From contig NZ_DBMV01000047.1 in the NCBI RefSeq assembly GCF_002298975.1, forward strand, positions 1-64,000: a stretch of DNA of 64,000 nt, written 5' to 3'. This stretch comes from Ralstonia sp. UBA689. GTDB lineage: Bacteria > Pseudomonadota > Gammaproteobacteria > Burkholderiales > Burkholderiaceae. Position numbers and translations under genes: made by a program. Below, in pieces: positions 49,745 to 59,622 of the stretch (position 1 is the first letter of the stretch; the number at the start of each line of letters is the position of its first letter). Below the pieces are notes generated by a model, which did no database searches, had not been told where the DNA came from, and saw only the letters and a program-made list of their open reading frames with translations.

Positions 49745-50410
49745 ATGGCAACAGGCGATCTCTTTGCCGACCACGAACACATTGACGATGCGCCCGCCGC
49801 ACCTCTTGTGCTCGGGCCGGCGTCGTTCGTGCTGCGCCGCTTCGCGCAGGCCGACGCGTGTGCCCTGCTCGCCGCCGTCGAGGCCATCGCGCAGCAGGCG
49901 CCCTTCCGTCACATGATCACGCCGGGCGGCTTCGAGATGTCGGTAGCGCTGACCAACTGCGGCGCGCTGGGCTGGACGTCCGACCGACGCGGCTACCGCT
50001 ACGCCACGCACGATCCGCTGACGGGCCAGCCGTGGCCGCCACTGCCCGACGTCTTTCTTCGCCTGGCCCGCAGCGCTGCCGCTGAAGCCGGTTTCCCAGG
50101 CTTCACGCCTGACGCCTGCCTCATCAACCGCTATGTGCCCGGCGCACGCCTGTCGCTGCACCAGGACCGCGATGAACAGGATTACGGCGCCCCCATCGTC
50201 TCGGTATCGCTCGGCATGCCCGCTGTCTTTTTGTGGGGCGGACTCAAGCGTTCGGACAAGACCCAGCGCATCTCCCTCTTCCATGGCGACGTGGTGGTGT
50301 GGGGTGGGCCGGACCGCCTGCGTTATCACGGCGTGGCGCCGCTCAAGGACACACCGCATCCTCTGCTGGGGAGCCAGCGCATCAACCTCACCTTCCGCAA
50401 GGCCGGCTGA
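49745..50410 (+). CDS. alkB: DNA oxidative demethylase AlkB
   Basis: A 221-residue 2OG-Fe(II) dioxygenase removing methyl groups from 1-methyladenine and 3-methylcytosine. Conserved AlkB motifs are SPFR-like APFRHMITPGGFEMSVALTNCG, INRYVPGARLSLHQDRDE (iron ligands His139, Asp141), VWGGPDRLRYHG (His195) and RINLTFR at the C-terminus. The ATG at 49745 matches E. coli AlkB (MLDLFAD versus MATGDLFAD). A GTG at 49730 overlapping the upstream stop (GTGA) is the alternative and would give tighter coupling. Confidence 0.95.
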   Translation: MATGDLFADHEHIDDAPAAPLVLGPASFVLRRFAQADACALLAAVEAIAQQAPFRHMITPGGFEMSVALTNCGALGWTSDRRGYRYATHDPLTGQPWPPLPDVFLRLARSAAAEAGFPGFTPDACLINRYVPGARLSLHQDRDEQDYGAPIVSVSLGMPAVFLWGGLKRSDKTQRISLFHGDVVVWGGPDRLRYHGVAPLKDTPHPLLGSQRINLTFRKAG

Positions 50411-50411
50411 C

Positions 50412-51053
50412 ATGACGACCATCGCCGCCGATCTGTCCGAAGGCGCCTACGTGCGCGCCGCCGATTTCCTCGCGTCGCTCGACGACGACTGGGCACGCCA
50501 CATCGCCGCCACCGGCCCGTGCCGCCATGCTGCCAAGCCCGCGCGCGAACCCTACGAAGCGCTCGTGCGCGCCATCGCCTACCAGCAACTGCACGCCAAG
50601 GCCGGCGACGCCATCCTCGGCCGGTTCCTGGCGCTCTCCCCTGGCGCGGGCTTTCCCACGCCCGAACAGGTGCTCGCCACGGACGAGGCTGCGCTGCGCG
50701 GCTGCGGCTTCTCGGCGACCAAGCTGGCGACCATTCGCGGCATCGCCCAGGCCACGATTGACGGCGTCGTGCCCACGCGTGCGTTGGCGCTCGCCATGCC
50801 CGACGAGACGCTCGTCGATCGGCTCGTCACGCTGCGCGGCGTCGGCCGCTGGACGGTCGAGATGCTGCTGATCTACACGCTGGAGCGCTCCGATATCTTG
50901 CCCGCCGACGACTTCGGCGTGCGCGACGGCTACCGGCGCCTGAAATGCCTGGAAACGGCTCCCACGCGCAAGCAGATGATGGAGATCGGCCGCGCGTGGA
51001 GCCCGTACCGCACCATCGCAGCGTGGTATCTCTGGCGCATGCCACCCAGGTGA
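50412..51053 (+). CDS. alkA: DNA-3-methyladenine glycosylase (AlkA-type, HhH-GPD)
   Basis: A 213-residue HhH-GPD glycosylase that releases alkylated bases. The helix-hairpin-helix (LVTLRGVGRWTVEMLLIYTL) and the catalytic Asp in LPADDFGVRDGYRRL are present, and IAYQQLHAKAGDAI is the typical N-terminal core. It lacks the extra N-terminal domain of the 282-residue E. coli AlkA, so it is the shorter (Mag1-like) form. It starts two bases after the alkB stop, so it belongs to the same operon. Confidence 0.92.
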   Translation: MTTIAADLSEGAYVRAADFLASLDDDWARHIAATGPCRHAAKPAREPYEALVRAIAYQQLHAKAGDAILGRFLALSPGAGFPTPEQVLATDEAALRGCGFSATKLATIRGIAQATIDGVVPTRALALAMPDETLVDRLVTLRGVGRWTVEMLLIYTLERSDILPADDFGVRDGYRRLKCLETAPTRKQMMEIGRAWSPYRTIAAWYLWRMPPR

Positions 51054-51069
51054 CGCACTCGCCTCATCG

Positions 51070-51082
51070 AATTTGACCGCAA
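51070..51082 (+). promoter_or_regulatory. Ada box upstream of ada
   Basis: AATTTGACCGCAA matches AAT-N6-GCAA and differs from the box at 48910 by one base. TACAGT at 51114-51119 is a likely -10 at about the same distance (32 versus 33 bases). Downstream bases CGGAGTG are also shared, consistent with a duplicated promoter. Confidence 0.7.
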
Positions 51083-51136
51083 GACGCGGAGTGTTCCGAC
51101 CGGGGCTCGCACCTACAGTACAGGCATCGCTTTCCA

Positions 51137-52239
<1,103 letters not shown>

Positions 52240-52243
<4 letters not shown>

Positions 52244-52503
52244 GAACCTGGTCGCTGATCGGCGCGGACGGTCAGTGTTACGAAAGCGTCGTGCCCGGCA
52301 GGCTGGGCGGGCACCGGCGCGCACGCATTTACGGCCGCCTCGATTGCCGCGCGGCACGCCAGGCTATCGCGCGTGGCGGCTATGTGCGACATCGCGTGTT
52401 CTTTCTGAACGAGGCCGACGCACGCGCGGCCGGTTATCGGCCCTGCGCGGTCTGCATGCCCCAGGCGTACGCGGCATGGAAAGAATCGGTGGGTTCCGGG
52501 TAA
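52240..52503 (+). CDS. Stand-alone Ada-type metal-binding domain protein
   Basis: An 87-residue protein starting at a GTG that overlaps the ada stop (GTGA). After a short N-terminal strand region, RIYGRLDCRAARQAIARGGYVRHRVFF and ADARAAGYRPCAVCMPQAY match the fold of the Ada N-terminal zinc domain (acceptor-like Cys, then GYRPCxxC). Three cysteines align with that domain; the fourth ligand is not a Cys in the usual place and could be the His in YVRHRVFF. It has no AraC or MGMT part. The function is unknown; the position and coupling suggest a partner in the adaptive response. Confidence 0.75.
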
Positions 52504-52541
52504 AGTCGCGGTCTCATCATTGAAGACACGCTCCGCGCGCC

Positions 52542-52973
52542 ATGATCAAACCCCTGCTTCTTGCCGTACTCGCCTCCCTCGCGCTGGCAGGCTGCGGCCG
52601 TTCCGACGAAGCGCCAAAACCCGCTGCGCCGGCCCAGGCTTCCGCACCGGCTGCCGCCACAGCAAGCACGCCCACGGCGCCAGCCGCCGGCGTGCCCGCG
52701 CTCAGCGAAGCTGAGCAGGCCAAGGCTGCGGACATTGCCCGCGCTGCCATCCTGAAATACAAGTTGACCAGCCTGTCGCCGGAATGCCTGTCGTTCCTCG
52801 CCGATCAGGAAGACGCCACACACTACAGCGTCGAAGTGCTGGAAAACCACACGCCGGCCTGCGGCGGCGATCCGAACACCGCGCCGCGTGTCGTCACGCT
52901 GCTGATCGACAAGAACACGGGCGCGCTGCAGAAAGACGACCCCGCAACCGGCGACTACGTGCCGTTGAAGTAA
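52542..52973 (+). CDS. Small putative lipoprotein, unknown function
   Basis: A 143-residue lipoprotein: a signal peptide ending in LALAGC (Cys18), an Ala/Pro/Thr linker (about 25-55), and a small domain with ALSEAEQAKAADIARAAILKYKLTSLSPECLSFLAD and SVEVLENHTPACGGDPNTAPRVVTLLIDKNTGALQKD. The C-terminal part resembles PepSY-like periplasmic inhibitor modules in outline, a weak impression. It lies 38 bp after the Ada-domain gene and may be in the same unit. A terminator follows. Confidence 0.75.
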   Translation: MIKPLLLAVLASLALAGCGRSDEAPKPAAPAQASAPAAATASTPTAPAAGVPALSEAEQAKAADIARAAILKYKLTSLSPECLSFLADQEDATHYSVEVLENHTPACGGDPNTAPRVVTLLIDKNTGALQKDDPATGDYVPLK

Positions 52974-52996
52974 GCCGCTTGCCGAACACCGCGCAT

Positions 52997-53027
52997 AAAA
53001 AAACCGCCGAACACATCGGCGGTTTTT
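52997..53027. terminator. Terminator between the lipoprotein and purM
   Basis: AACCGCCGA / TCGGCGGTT stem with a 5-base loop, A7-8 upstream and T5 downstream, placed between convergent genes. Confidence 0.85.
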
Positions 53028-53047
53028 GATTGGGCGCGAACTTCGCG

Positions 53048-54118
53048 TCAGACGACGATCGTCTGCGCTTCGCCGGCCTGGCGGGCGCGGATTTCGCCGA
53101 TCTGGTAGACCGTCTCGCCCGCGTCCTTCAGGTGGGCGATGGCCGCCGGCGCATCCGCCGCCGACACGATCACGATCATGCCGATGCCGCAGTTGAACAC
53201 GCGATGCATCTCGGCATCCGCCACGTTGCCGGCCTTCTGCAGCCACTGGAACAGCGGCGGCAGCGTCCAGGCGTCCTGATGCAGCACGGCGGTCACGGTC
53301 TCGGGCAGCACGCGCGGCACGTTCTCGACCAGGCCGCCACCGGTGATGTGGGCCATGCCCTTGACGTGCAGCTTCTCGATGAGCGCCAGCAGCGGCTTCA
53401 CATAGATGCGCGTCGGCGCCATGATGGCGTCCTGCAGGCGCTGGCCGTGGAAGTCGGCATTCAGGTCCGGGCGCGACACCTCGATGATCTTGCGCACCAG
53501 CGAGTAGCCGTTCGAATGCGCGCCCGACGAGGCCAGGCCCAGCACCACGTCGCCCTCGGCAATGGTGGTGCCGTCGATGATCTTGCTCTTCTCGACCGCG
53601 CCGACGGCAAAGCCGGCCAGGTCGTATTCGCCGTCCGGGTACATGCTCGGCATTTCGGCCGTTTCACCGCCGATCAGTGCGCAGCCGGCCAGTTCGCAGC
53701 CCTGGGCGATGCCCTTGACCACGGTGGCGGCGGTGTCGACGTCCAGCTTGCCGCAGGCGAAGTAATCCAGGAAGAAGAGCGGCTCGGCGCCCTGCACCAG
53801 GATGTCGTTCACGCTCATGGCGACCAGATCCTGGCCGACCGTGTCGTGACGGTTGAGGGCAAACGCCAGCTTGAGCTTGGTGCCCACGCCGTCGGTGCCG
53901 GACACCAGCACCGGCTCCTGGAACTTCTTGGACAACTCGAACAGTGCGCCGAAGCCGCCGATGCCGCCCAGCACGCCTTCGCGCATGGTGCGCTTGGCAA
54001 ACGGCTTGATGCGGTCGACCAGGGCGTCGCCCGCCTCGATGTCGACGCCCGCATCGCGGTAGGAAAGGCCGCCCGACGGGGATACGGTGGATGCGGATGG
54101 GGTTTCGGAGGCGCTCAT
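53048..54118 (-). CDS. purM: Phosphoribosylformylglycinamidine cyclo-ligase
   Basis: A 356-residue AIR synthetase of purine synthesis. [80 protein letters not shown] and [18 protein letters not shown] are all as in PurM. The start at 54118 adds a short Ser/Thr-rich leader before the core. The divergent perM lies across a 154-bp gap containing a palindromic promoter region. No PurR-type box is recognisable. Confidence 0.96.
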   Translation of the reverse strand: MSASETPSASTVSPSGGLSYRDAGVDIEAGDALVDRIKPFAKRTMREGVLGGIGGFGALFELSKKFQEPVLVSGTDGVGTKLKLAFALNRHDTVGQDLVAMSVNDILVQGAEPLFFLDYFACGKLDVDTAATVVKGIAQGCELAGCALIGGETAEMPSMYPDGEYDLAGFAVGAVEKSKIIDGTTIAEGDVVLGLASSGAHSNGYSLVRKIIEVSRPDLNADFHGQRLQDAIMAPTRIYVKPLLALIEKLHVKGMAHITGGGLVENVPRVLPETVTAVLHQDAWTLPPLFQWLQKAGNVADAEMHRVFNCGIGMIVIVSAADAPAAIAHLKDAGETVYQIGEIRARQAGEAQTIVV

Positions 54119-54184
54119 ACAGTCGTCTGAATGGTAAAAATCCGGTGGCACGCGGCGGGAAGTCAAAAAAACCGGCCCCGGCGG

Positions 54185-54210
54185 TCCAGTAAAATCGCGA
54201 TTTTACCGGA
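54185..54210. promoter_or_regulatory. Palindromic divergent promoter or operator between purM and perM
   Basis: The core GTAAAATCGCGATTTTAC (54189-54206) is a perfect palindrome; with flanks TCC and GGA it extends to 26 bp with one mismatched pair. Each strand reads TAAAAT, a -10-like hexamer, so the palindrome may hold two opposed -10 elements (54190-54195 plus, 54205-54200 minus). A repressor operator is the alternative reading. Confidence 0.5.
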
Positions 54211-54272
54211 TGCAGCCTCCCCAATGGCTGCTTTTCGGACCCGCCTACCCGCCACAGGAACCCCAGTCGCCC

Positions 54273-55343
54273 ATGAACGCCCCCGTGCTGTCGCAGGAAA
54301 CCAAGCGCACCGTCGCCTGGCTCGCCGTGGCGATCGTCTTTCTGGTCCTGCTCAAGCTGCTGGCGCCAACGCTTACGCCGTTCGTCTTCGCGTTCATCCT
54401 CTCGTACATCCTGCACCCGGGCGTGGAATGGCTGCAGCGCCACCGCGTGCCGCGCGCGCTGGGCGTGTTCCTGATGATCCTGCTGCTGACGGTGGTCGGC
54501 GCCGCGCTGATGCTGCTGGTCCTGGCGGTGCTGCAGAAGGAGGTTCCGACCATCCACGAGCAATTGCCCGGCATGCTGGCCAAGCTCAACGCCGTGGTCT
54601 CGCCCAAGCTGGCGGAAATGGGCGTGCATGTGAGTTTCGATTTCCCCGGGCTGCGCAAACTGCTGACCGAGCAGTTTGCCTCCAGCCCGGAAGATGTGAT
54701 GTCCAAGACGCTGAACACCCTGCGTGTGTCGGGTTCGGCGGCAATCCAGGTGCTGGGGATCGCCTTCCTGGTGCCGATCGTGATGTTCTACCTGCTGATG
54801 GACTGGAACATGCTCATGCGCCGCCTGGAGAGCGCCGTGCCGCGCCGCTGGCTGCCCAAAACGCGCGAGCTGGCGCAAGAGACCGACGGGCTGCTCTCCC
54901 AGTACCTGCGCGGGCAGATCATCGTGATGCTGGTGCTGGCGATGTACTACTCCACAGGCTTGGCGCTGGCGGGCTTTGACGTCGCGCTGCCGATCGGCAT
55001 CTTCACGGGCCTGGCGGTGTTCATTCCGTACATCGGCTTCGGCATCGGGCTGACGCTGGCGATCCTGTCGGCGCTGCTGCAGTTCGGCAACCTGTACGGC
55101 CTGCTGGCAGTGGCGGTGGTGTATGGCATCGGCCAGGTGATGGAAGGGTTCTATCTGACGCCGCGGCTGGTGGGTGAACGCATCGGCCTGCATCCGCTGG
55201 CCGTGATCCTCGCCTTGCTGGCTTTTGGCCAATTGTTCGGATTTTTCGGTATCCTGCTGGCCCTGCCGATCAGCGCAGTGCTGCTGGTCGGCCTGCGGCA
55301 GCTCCGGCAGCTCTACCTGAGCAGCAAGCTGTACCGCGACTGA
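54273..55343 (+). CDS. AI-2E/PerM-family transporter
   Basis: A 356-residue membrane protein with about seven to eight spans. FVFAFILSYILHPGVEWLQRHRVPRALGVFLMI, the long periplasmic loop (about residues 95-165), FYLLMDWNMLMRRL, ALPIGIFTGLAVFIPYIGFGIG and VGERIGLHPLAVILALLAFGQLFGF are PerM/AI-2E exporter family landmarks. Family members are reported as AI-2 exporters or Na+/H+ antiporters, so the cargo is uncertain. The start at 54273 opens 13 residues before the first span. It heads a run with hda. Confidence 0.88.
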   Translation: MNAPVLSQETKRTVAWLAVAIVFLVLLKLLAPTLTPFVFAFILSYILHPGVEWLQRHRVPRALGVFLMILLLTVVGAALMLLVLAVLQKEVPTIHEQLPGMLAKLNAVVSPKLAEMGVHVSFDFPGLRKLLTEQFASSPEDVMSKTLNTLRVSGSAAIQVLGIAFLVPIVMFYLLMDWNMLMRRLESAVPRRWLPKTRELAQETDGLLSQYLRGQIIVMLVLAMYYSTGLALAGFDVALPIGIFTGLAVFIPYIGFGIGLTLAILSALLQFGNLYGLLAVAVVYGIGQVMEGFYLTPRLVGERIGLHPLAVILALLAFGQLFGFFGILLALPISAVLLVGLRQLRQLYLSSKLYRD

Positions 55344-55365
55344 TCCACTTGCCGTCTTACGTTTC

Positions 55366-56067
55366 ATGGCCCACCCAGAACAGCTACCGCTCGAACTCGG
55401 CGCAACACCTGCCCCGACCTTCGACAACTTCGTCGCCACCGGCAACGAAGAGGCGGTGCTGCGCCTGCGCGGCCTGATTCCGCAGGTGGTGGACGGCACC
55501 GCCACCGACCGCCTCGTCTACCTGTGGGGCGAATCCGGCAGCGGCCGCAGCCATCTGTTGCAGGCCATCTGCGCCCAGACCGAGGCCGGCGGCTACGAAG
55601 TCCGCACGCTGGAGCCCGACGCGCCGCCCGAAGCCCTCGAATTCGACCCGGCCGTGACCGTCTGGACCATCGACGACGCCGAGCGCCTGGACGAATGGGC
55701 GCAGATCGCCGTGTTCAACCTCGTCAACGAAGTGCGCGCGCATCCGCATGCCGCCATCATCATCGCCGGGGCGGCCGCGCCCATGTCGATGCCGCTGCGC
55801 GAAGACCTGCGCACCCGCCTGGGCTGGGGCCTGGTCTACTGGCTGCGCCCGTTGTCCGACGCCGACAAGGTCGAGGCCCTACGCCAGGCCGCCCGCGAAC
55901 GCGGCATGCAGCTCTCGGCCGACGTTCCGCAGTGGCTTGTCACGCACTCCTACCGCGACATGCCGAGCCTGATGGCCCTGCTGGACGCGCTGGACACCTA
56001 CTCGCTCGCCCGCAAGCGCGCCGTCACCCTGCCGCTCGTGCGCGACATGCTCGCGCTGATGAAGTGA
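55366..56067 (+). CDS. hda: DnaA regulatory inactivator Hda
   Basis: A 233-residue AAA+ protein that, with the beta clamp, stimulates DnaA-ATP hydrolysis after replication starts (RIDA). The N-terminal QLPLEL is the clamp-binding motif. The Walker A is the DnaA-like WGESGSGRSHLLQAI, and VWTIDDAERLDEWAQIAVFNLVNEVR is Walker B/sensor 1. The C-terminus is the lid with DMPSLMALLDALD. It follows perM by 22 bp, as in other Burkholderiales. Its presence alongside the DnaA-box-like array at 15 kb is noted in the findings. Confidence 0.93.
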   Translation: MAHPEQLPLELGATPAPTFDNFVATGNEEAVLRLRGLIPQVVDGTATDRLVYLWGESGSGRSHLLQAICAQTEAGGYEVRTLEPDAPPEALEFDPAVTVWTIDDAERLDEWAQIAVFNLVNEVRAHPHAAIIIAGAAAPMSMPLREDLRTRLGWGLVYWLRPLSDADKVEALRQAARERGMQLSADVPQWLVTHSYRDMPSLMALLDALDTYSLARKRAVTLPLVRDMLALMK

Positions 56068-56132
56068 GCGCCGGGGCCCGCCGCCCGGGCGGCCGCGATT
56101 GAATGCCACGCCTTCGGGTAAAATCGCCGCCC

Positions 56133-56807
56133 ATGAATCTGGCCCTCTTTGACCTCGATCACACCCTGATCCCCACCGACAGCGACCACGAGTGGGGACG
56201 TTTCCTCATCCGTCGCGGCGTGGTGGATGAAACCGAATACCAGCGCAAGAACGATCAGTTCTATGCCGATTACAAGGCCGGCACGCTGGACATCCGCGCG
56301 TTCCTGCGCTTTGCCCTGGCGCCGCTGGCCGCGCACCCGCGCGACACGCTGGCCCGGTGGCACGCAGAATTCATGCACGACGTGATCGCACCCAACATCA
56401 CGCCGCAAGCCCGCGCTCTGGTCGACAAACACCTGGACGCTGGTGATCTGTGCTGCGTGGTCACGGCCACCAACAGCTTCGTCACCCGCCCGATCGCGCA
56501 GGCCTTCGGCATCGAACACCTGATCGCCACCGAACCGGCCACCGCCGACGGCACAGCCGATGGCGCCTTCACCGGCGACGTGGCCGGCACGCCGAGCTTC
56601 CGTGAGGGCAAGGTCGCGCGCGTGCACGAGTGGCTCGCCAACATGGGCCGCTGCTGGAGCGACTTCGAGCACAGCACCTTCTACAGCGATTCGGCCAACG
56701 ACGTGCCGCTGCTGGAAGAAGTGACCGACCCGGTTGCCACCAACCCGGACGACACGCTGCGCAATCTCGCGGCCAAGCGCAATTGGCGCATCATGGACCT
56801 TTTCTGA
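56133..56807 (+). CDS. HAD-IB family phosphatase
   Basis: A 224-residue hydrolase of the HAD superfamily, subfamily IB (SerB-like). It has DLDHTL (motif I, catalytic Asp8), CCVVTATNSFVTRPIAQAFG (motif II Thr) and YSDSANDVPLLEEV (motif IV). Substrate is unknown; relatives dephosphorylate phosphoserine, histidinol phosphate or lipid intermediates. A TAAAAT at 56119-56124 lies 8 bases before the ATG, so it may also be transcribed with almost no leader. It ends 12 bp before pcnB. Confidence 0.88.
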   Translation: MNLALFDLDHTLIPTDSDHEWGRFLIRRGVVDETEYQRKNDQFYADYKAGTLDIRAFLRFALAPLAAHPRDTLARWHAEFMHDVIAPNITPQARALVDKHLDAGDLCCVVTATNSFVTRPIAQAFGIEHLIATEPATADGTADGAFTGDVAGTPSFREGKVARVHEWLANMGRCWSDFEHSTFYSDSANDVPLLEEVTDPVATNPDDTLRNLAAKRNWRIMDLF

Positions 56808-56819
56808 GCAGGGCGCGGC

Positions 56820-58376
56820 GTGATCAAGAAACTCATCAATCGCCTGCTGGGCAAAACCACCGCCGAGCCGGCATCGGCCACTTTGGCCGCTGAACCGGGA
56901 ACACCCGCAGCCAAGAAGACCAGGACGCCCAGGACGCCGAAGCCGCGCACCAAGTCCAGCGGTGGCCTGCCACGCCAGGCGCGCGTCTGGACGGTCGAAG
57001 AGCATGGCATCGACCCGAAGCTGCTCTCGCGCAATGCGGTCAAAGTCACCTCTACGCTGCAGGAAGCCGGCTACGCCGCCTTCATCGTCGGCGGCGCGGT
57101 ACGCGACCTGCTGCTGGGCATCAAGCCGAAAGACTTTGACGTTGCGACCAACGCCACGCCCGAGCAGGTGCAGGCGCTGTTCCGCCGCTCGCGCATCATC
57201 GGCCGACGCTTCCAGATCGTGCACGTGACCTTCTACGGCGGACGCGATCAGGAAATCATCGAAGTCTCGACTTTCCGCGCGCTGGTCGATGCGGTGGATG
57301 CCGAACAGGTCCCCGCCGGCAAGCGCGTCAAACGCACCGAGCTGGACCACCACACGCACGCGGTCGATGCCAGCGGCCGCGTGCTGCGTGACAACGTCTG
57401 GGGCACCCAGGCCGAAGACGCCACCCGCCGCGACTTCACCGTCAACGCGATGTACTACAACCCCGCCGACCAGACCGTGCATGACTACCATCACGGCATG
57501 GAAGACATGCGCGCACGCACGCTGCGCATGATCGGCGACCCGCTCACCCGCTACCGCGAAGACCCGGTGCGCATGCTGCGCGTGGTGCGCTTTGCAGCCA
57601 AGACCGGCTTCGACATCGACCCCGCCACGCGCGCGCCGATCGCCGACCTGGGCCCGCTGATCCACAACGTGCCGGCCGCCCGCCTGTTCGACGAGATGTT
57701 GAAGCTGCTGATGTCGGGCCACGCCTGGGCATCGCTGCAGGAACTGCGCAAGGCCGGGCTGCACAGCGGCCTGCTGCCGCTGCTGGACGTGGCGCTGGAG
57801 CAGCCGATGGGCCAGCGCTTCGTGCAGCTTGCGCTCGATAGCACGGACGATCGTGTGAAGGCCGGCAAACCGGTCTCGCCGGGCTTTCTGTTCGCTTCGC
57901 TGCTGTGGCACCACGTGGTGGAGCACTGGAACCGCCGCCGCTCTGCCGGCGAGCCGCTCATCCCCGCGCTGCACACCGCCATGGACGAAGTGCTCGACCG
58001 CCAGACCGAGCAACTCGCCATCCAGCGCCGCTTCACGGCCGACATGAAAGAAATCTGGAGCATGCAGCCGCGCTTTGAAAAGCGCTCCGGCCGCATGCCG
58101 TATCGCCTGCTGGAATCGCCGCGCTTCCGCGCCGGCTATGACTTCCTCGCCCTGCGCTGCGCCTCGGGCGAATTGCCGCAGGAACTGGCCGACTGGTGGA
58201 CCGACTTCCAGAGCGGTGACGGCGAGACACGCGAAGCCCTGCTCGCCCAGGCCAAGCAGGCCCCGGCCACCGGCGGGGGGTCCACGGGGCCCGCCAAGCG
58301 CCGGCGCCGCCGACGCGGTCCCGCAAAATCGGATACAGTCGATCACGTTGGTCCGGAAGGCTCGGAGGGAACGTGA
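56820..58376 (+). CDS. pcnB: Poly(A) polymerase I
   Basis: A 518-residue nucleotidyltransferase that adds poly(A) tails to RNAs and plasmid-control RNAs, promoting decay. It has a class II polymerase core: FIVGGAVRDLLLGIKPKDFDVATNATPEQVQALF (catalytic DFD), RRFQIVHVTF, RRDFTVNAMYYN and the RYREDPVRMLRVVRFAAKTGF neck. The N-terminal 40 residues are basic (Lys/Pro/Arg), and the C-terminus has an RRRRRR cluster; both could bind RNA. GTG start. A class II CCA-adding enzyme shares the core; the PcnB call rests on the basic C-terminal tail and neighbour folK. Confidence 0.93.
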   Translation: MIKKLINRLLGKTTAEPASATLAAEPGTPAAKKTRTPRTPKPRTKSSGGLPRQARVWTVEEHGIDPKLLSRNAVKVTSTLQEAGYAAFIVGGAVRDLLLGIKPKDFDVATNATPEQVQALFRRSRIIGRRFQIVHVTFYGGRDQEIIEVSTFRALVDAVDAEQVPAGKRVKRTELDHHTHAVDASGRVLRDNVWGTQAEDATRRDFTVNAMYYNPADQTVHDYHHGMEDMRARTLRMIGDPLTRYREDPVRMLRVVRFAAKTGFDIDPATRAPIADLGPLIHNVPAARLFDEMLKLLMSGHAWASLQELRKAGLHSGLLPLLDVALEQPMGQRFVQLALDSTDDRVKAGKPVSPGFLFASLLWHHVVEHWNRRRSAGEPLIPALHTAMDEVLDRQTEQLAIQRRFTADMKEIWSMQPRFEKRSGRMPYRLLESPRFRAGYDFLALRCASGELPQELADWWTDFQSGDGETREALLAQAKQAPATGGGSTGPAKRRRRRRGPAKSDTVDHVGPEGSEGT

Positions 58377-58888
58377 AGACAGTGGCGTACATCGGCATCG
58401 GCGCCAACCTGGGCGACGCACGCCAGGCTGTGAAGGATGCCGTCGTCTGCCTCGCGCAACAGGTCGGCATCACCATCACCGGCAAATCGAGCCTGTACCG
58501 CAGCGCGCCCGTGGAGGCCACCGGCGACGACTACATCAACGCCGTGGTACGCATCGAGACGCCGTTCACGGCCGGTCAACTGCTCCGCATTTGTCATCAC
58601 ATCGAAGACCAGTTCGGTCGCGAACGCCCGTTTCGCAACGCGCCGCGCACGCTGGACCTGGACCTGCTGCTCTACGGTGACCACGTCCTCACCTCGCCCG
58701 AACTGACCGTACCGCATCCGCGCGTGGGCCAGCGCGCCTTCACGCTGCTGCCGCTACATGAGCTGGCGCCGGATCTCGTGATTCCGGGCATCGGCACCGT
58801 GGCGGACCTGCTGCCCGGCGTGGCCGACCAGCGCATCGAGAAGACCACGATGTGCCAGTGCATGCGCGCCAAGCAGCCCGCCGCCTGA
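58373..58888 (+). CDS. folK: 6-hydroxymethyl-7,8-dihydropterin pyrophosphokinase
   Basis: A 171-residue enzyme of folate synthesis. It has YIGIGANLGDARQAV, SLYRSAPVEATGDDYINAVV, the signature FRNAPRTLDLDLLLYGDHV, with the magnesium-binding Asp pair, and LTVPHPRVGQRAFTLLPLHELAPD. The GTG start overlaps the pcnB stop (GTGA). The last 20 residues are a hydrophilic tail with two cysteines, not typical of FolK. It precedes a deoxynucleoside kinase and panB. Confidence 0.95.
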   Translation: MKTVAYIGIGANLGDARQAVKDAVVCLAQQVGITITGKSSLYRSAPVEATGDDYINAVVRIETPFTAGQLLRICHHIEDQFGRERPFRNAPRTLDLDLLLYGDHVLTSPELTVPHPRVGQRAFTLLPLHELAPDLVIPGIGTVADLLPGVADQRIEKTTMCQCMRAKQPAA

Positions 58889-58916
58889 GAACCTATTCAC
58901 GTATTACCGCCTGCCG

Positions 58917-59561
58917 ATGGCACTTGATCACCTGCGCCGCATCGTTGTTGAAGGGCCCATTGGCGCGGGCAAGACTGCGCTGGCCCAGCGCCTGGCCGAC
59001 CACCTGCGAGCGGCCACGCTGTTCGAGACGCCCGCCGAGAACCCTTTCCTCGCCCGTTTTTACGAAGAGCCCGCGCGCTATGCCCTGCCGGTGCAGCTGC
59101 GCTTCCTGCTGCAGCGTGCCGAGCGTCTGAAGGCTTGGCACAAGGCGACGCTCGCCGGCGAGCGCATCGTCGCCGACAGCTTCCTGCCGCGCGATCGCCT
59201 GTTCGCCCAGCTCACGCTGCCCGCCGACGAACTCGCGCTGTATGACGCCATGGCGAATGCACTGGCGCTCCCCCAGCAACGCATCGATCTCGTGATCTGC
59301 CTGCAGGCGCGCGCCGAAGACCTGCTGCCGCGCATTGCCAAGCGTGCCGTTCCTTACGAAACGGGCATCGACGCCGAGTATCTCGAACGCATCTGTGCCG
59401 CATACGGCGAGCTGTTTCTGTATTACGATGCCGCACCGACGCTGATCGTCGACACCGCTGCCTTCGACCCCGCAGGCAACGACGACGATTTCCGCACCTT
59501 GCTCGCCCGCATCGACGCGATGCGCGGGCCCAAGGAATTCATCAAGCTGGCAACGCGATAG
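58917..59561 (+). CDS. Deoxynucleoside kinase-family protein
   Basis: A 214-residue P-loop kinase of the dGK/dCK family. P-loop [69 protein letters not shown] and [32 protein letters not shown] match bacterial deoxyadenosine/deoxyguanosine kinases. It would salvage deoxynucleosides, but whether this member is one for dA, dG or another substrate cannot be told. Placed between folK and panB, an arrangement I recall from related genomes. Confidence 0.85.
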   Translation: MALDHLRRIVVEGPIGAGKTALAQRLADHLRAATLFETPAENPFLARFYEEPARYALPVQLRFLLQRAERLKAWHKATLAGERIVADSFLPRDRLFAQLTLPADELALYDAMANALALPQQRIDLVICLQARAEDLLPRIAKRAVPYETGIDAEYLERICAAYGELFLYYDAAPTLIVDTAAFDPAGNDDDFRTLLARIDAMRGPKEFIKLATR

Positions 59562-59622
59562 CTGGTCCGCCACACGGGTAGTGTGGGCCGAGCCATTGCG
59601 GCGCCCAACTCCAGTCCAGTCC

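Noticed and set aside
53664..55505. A 613-codon open frame antisense to purM and perM
   Set aside because: Same reason; the product is dominated by Gln/His/Arg and matches no family, while PurM and PerM are well supported.
55998..58421. An 807-codon open frame antisense to the HAD and pcnB genes
   Set aside because: In GC-rich coding DNA the antisense frame often lacks stops. The sense frames have clear HAD and PcnB motifs; the antisense product has no domain and a biased composition.
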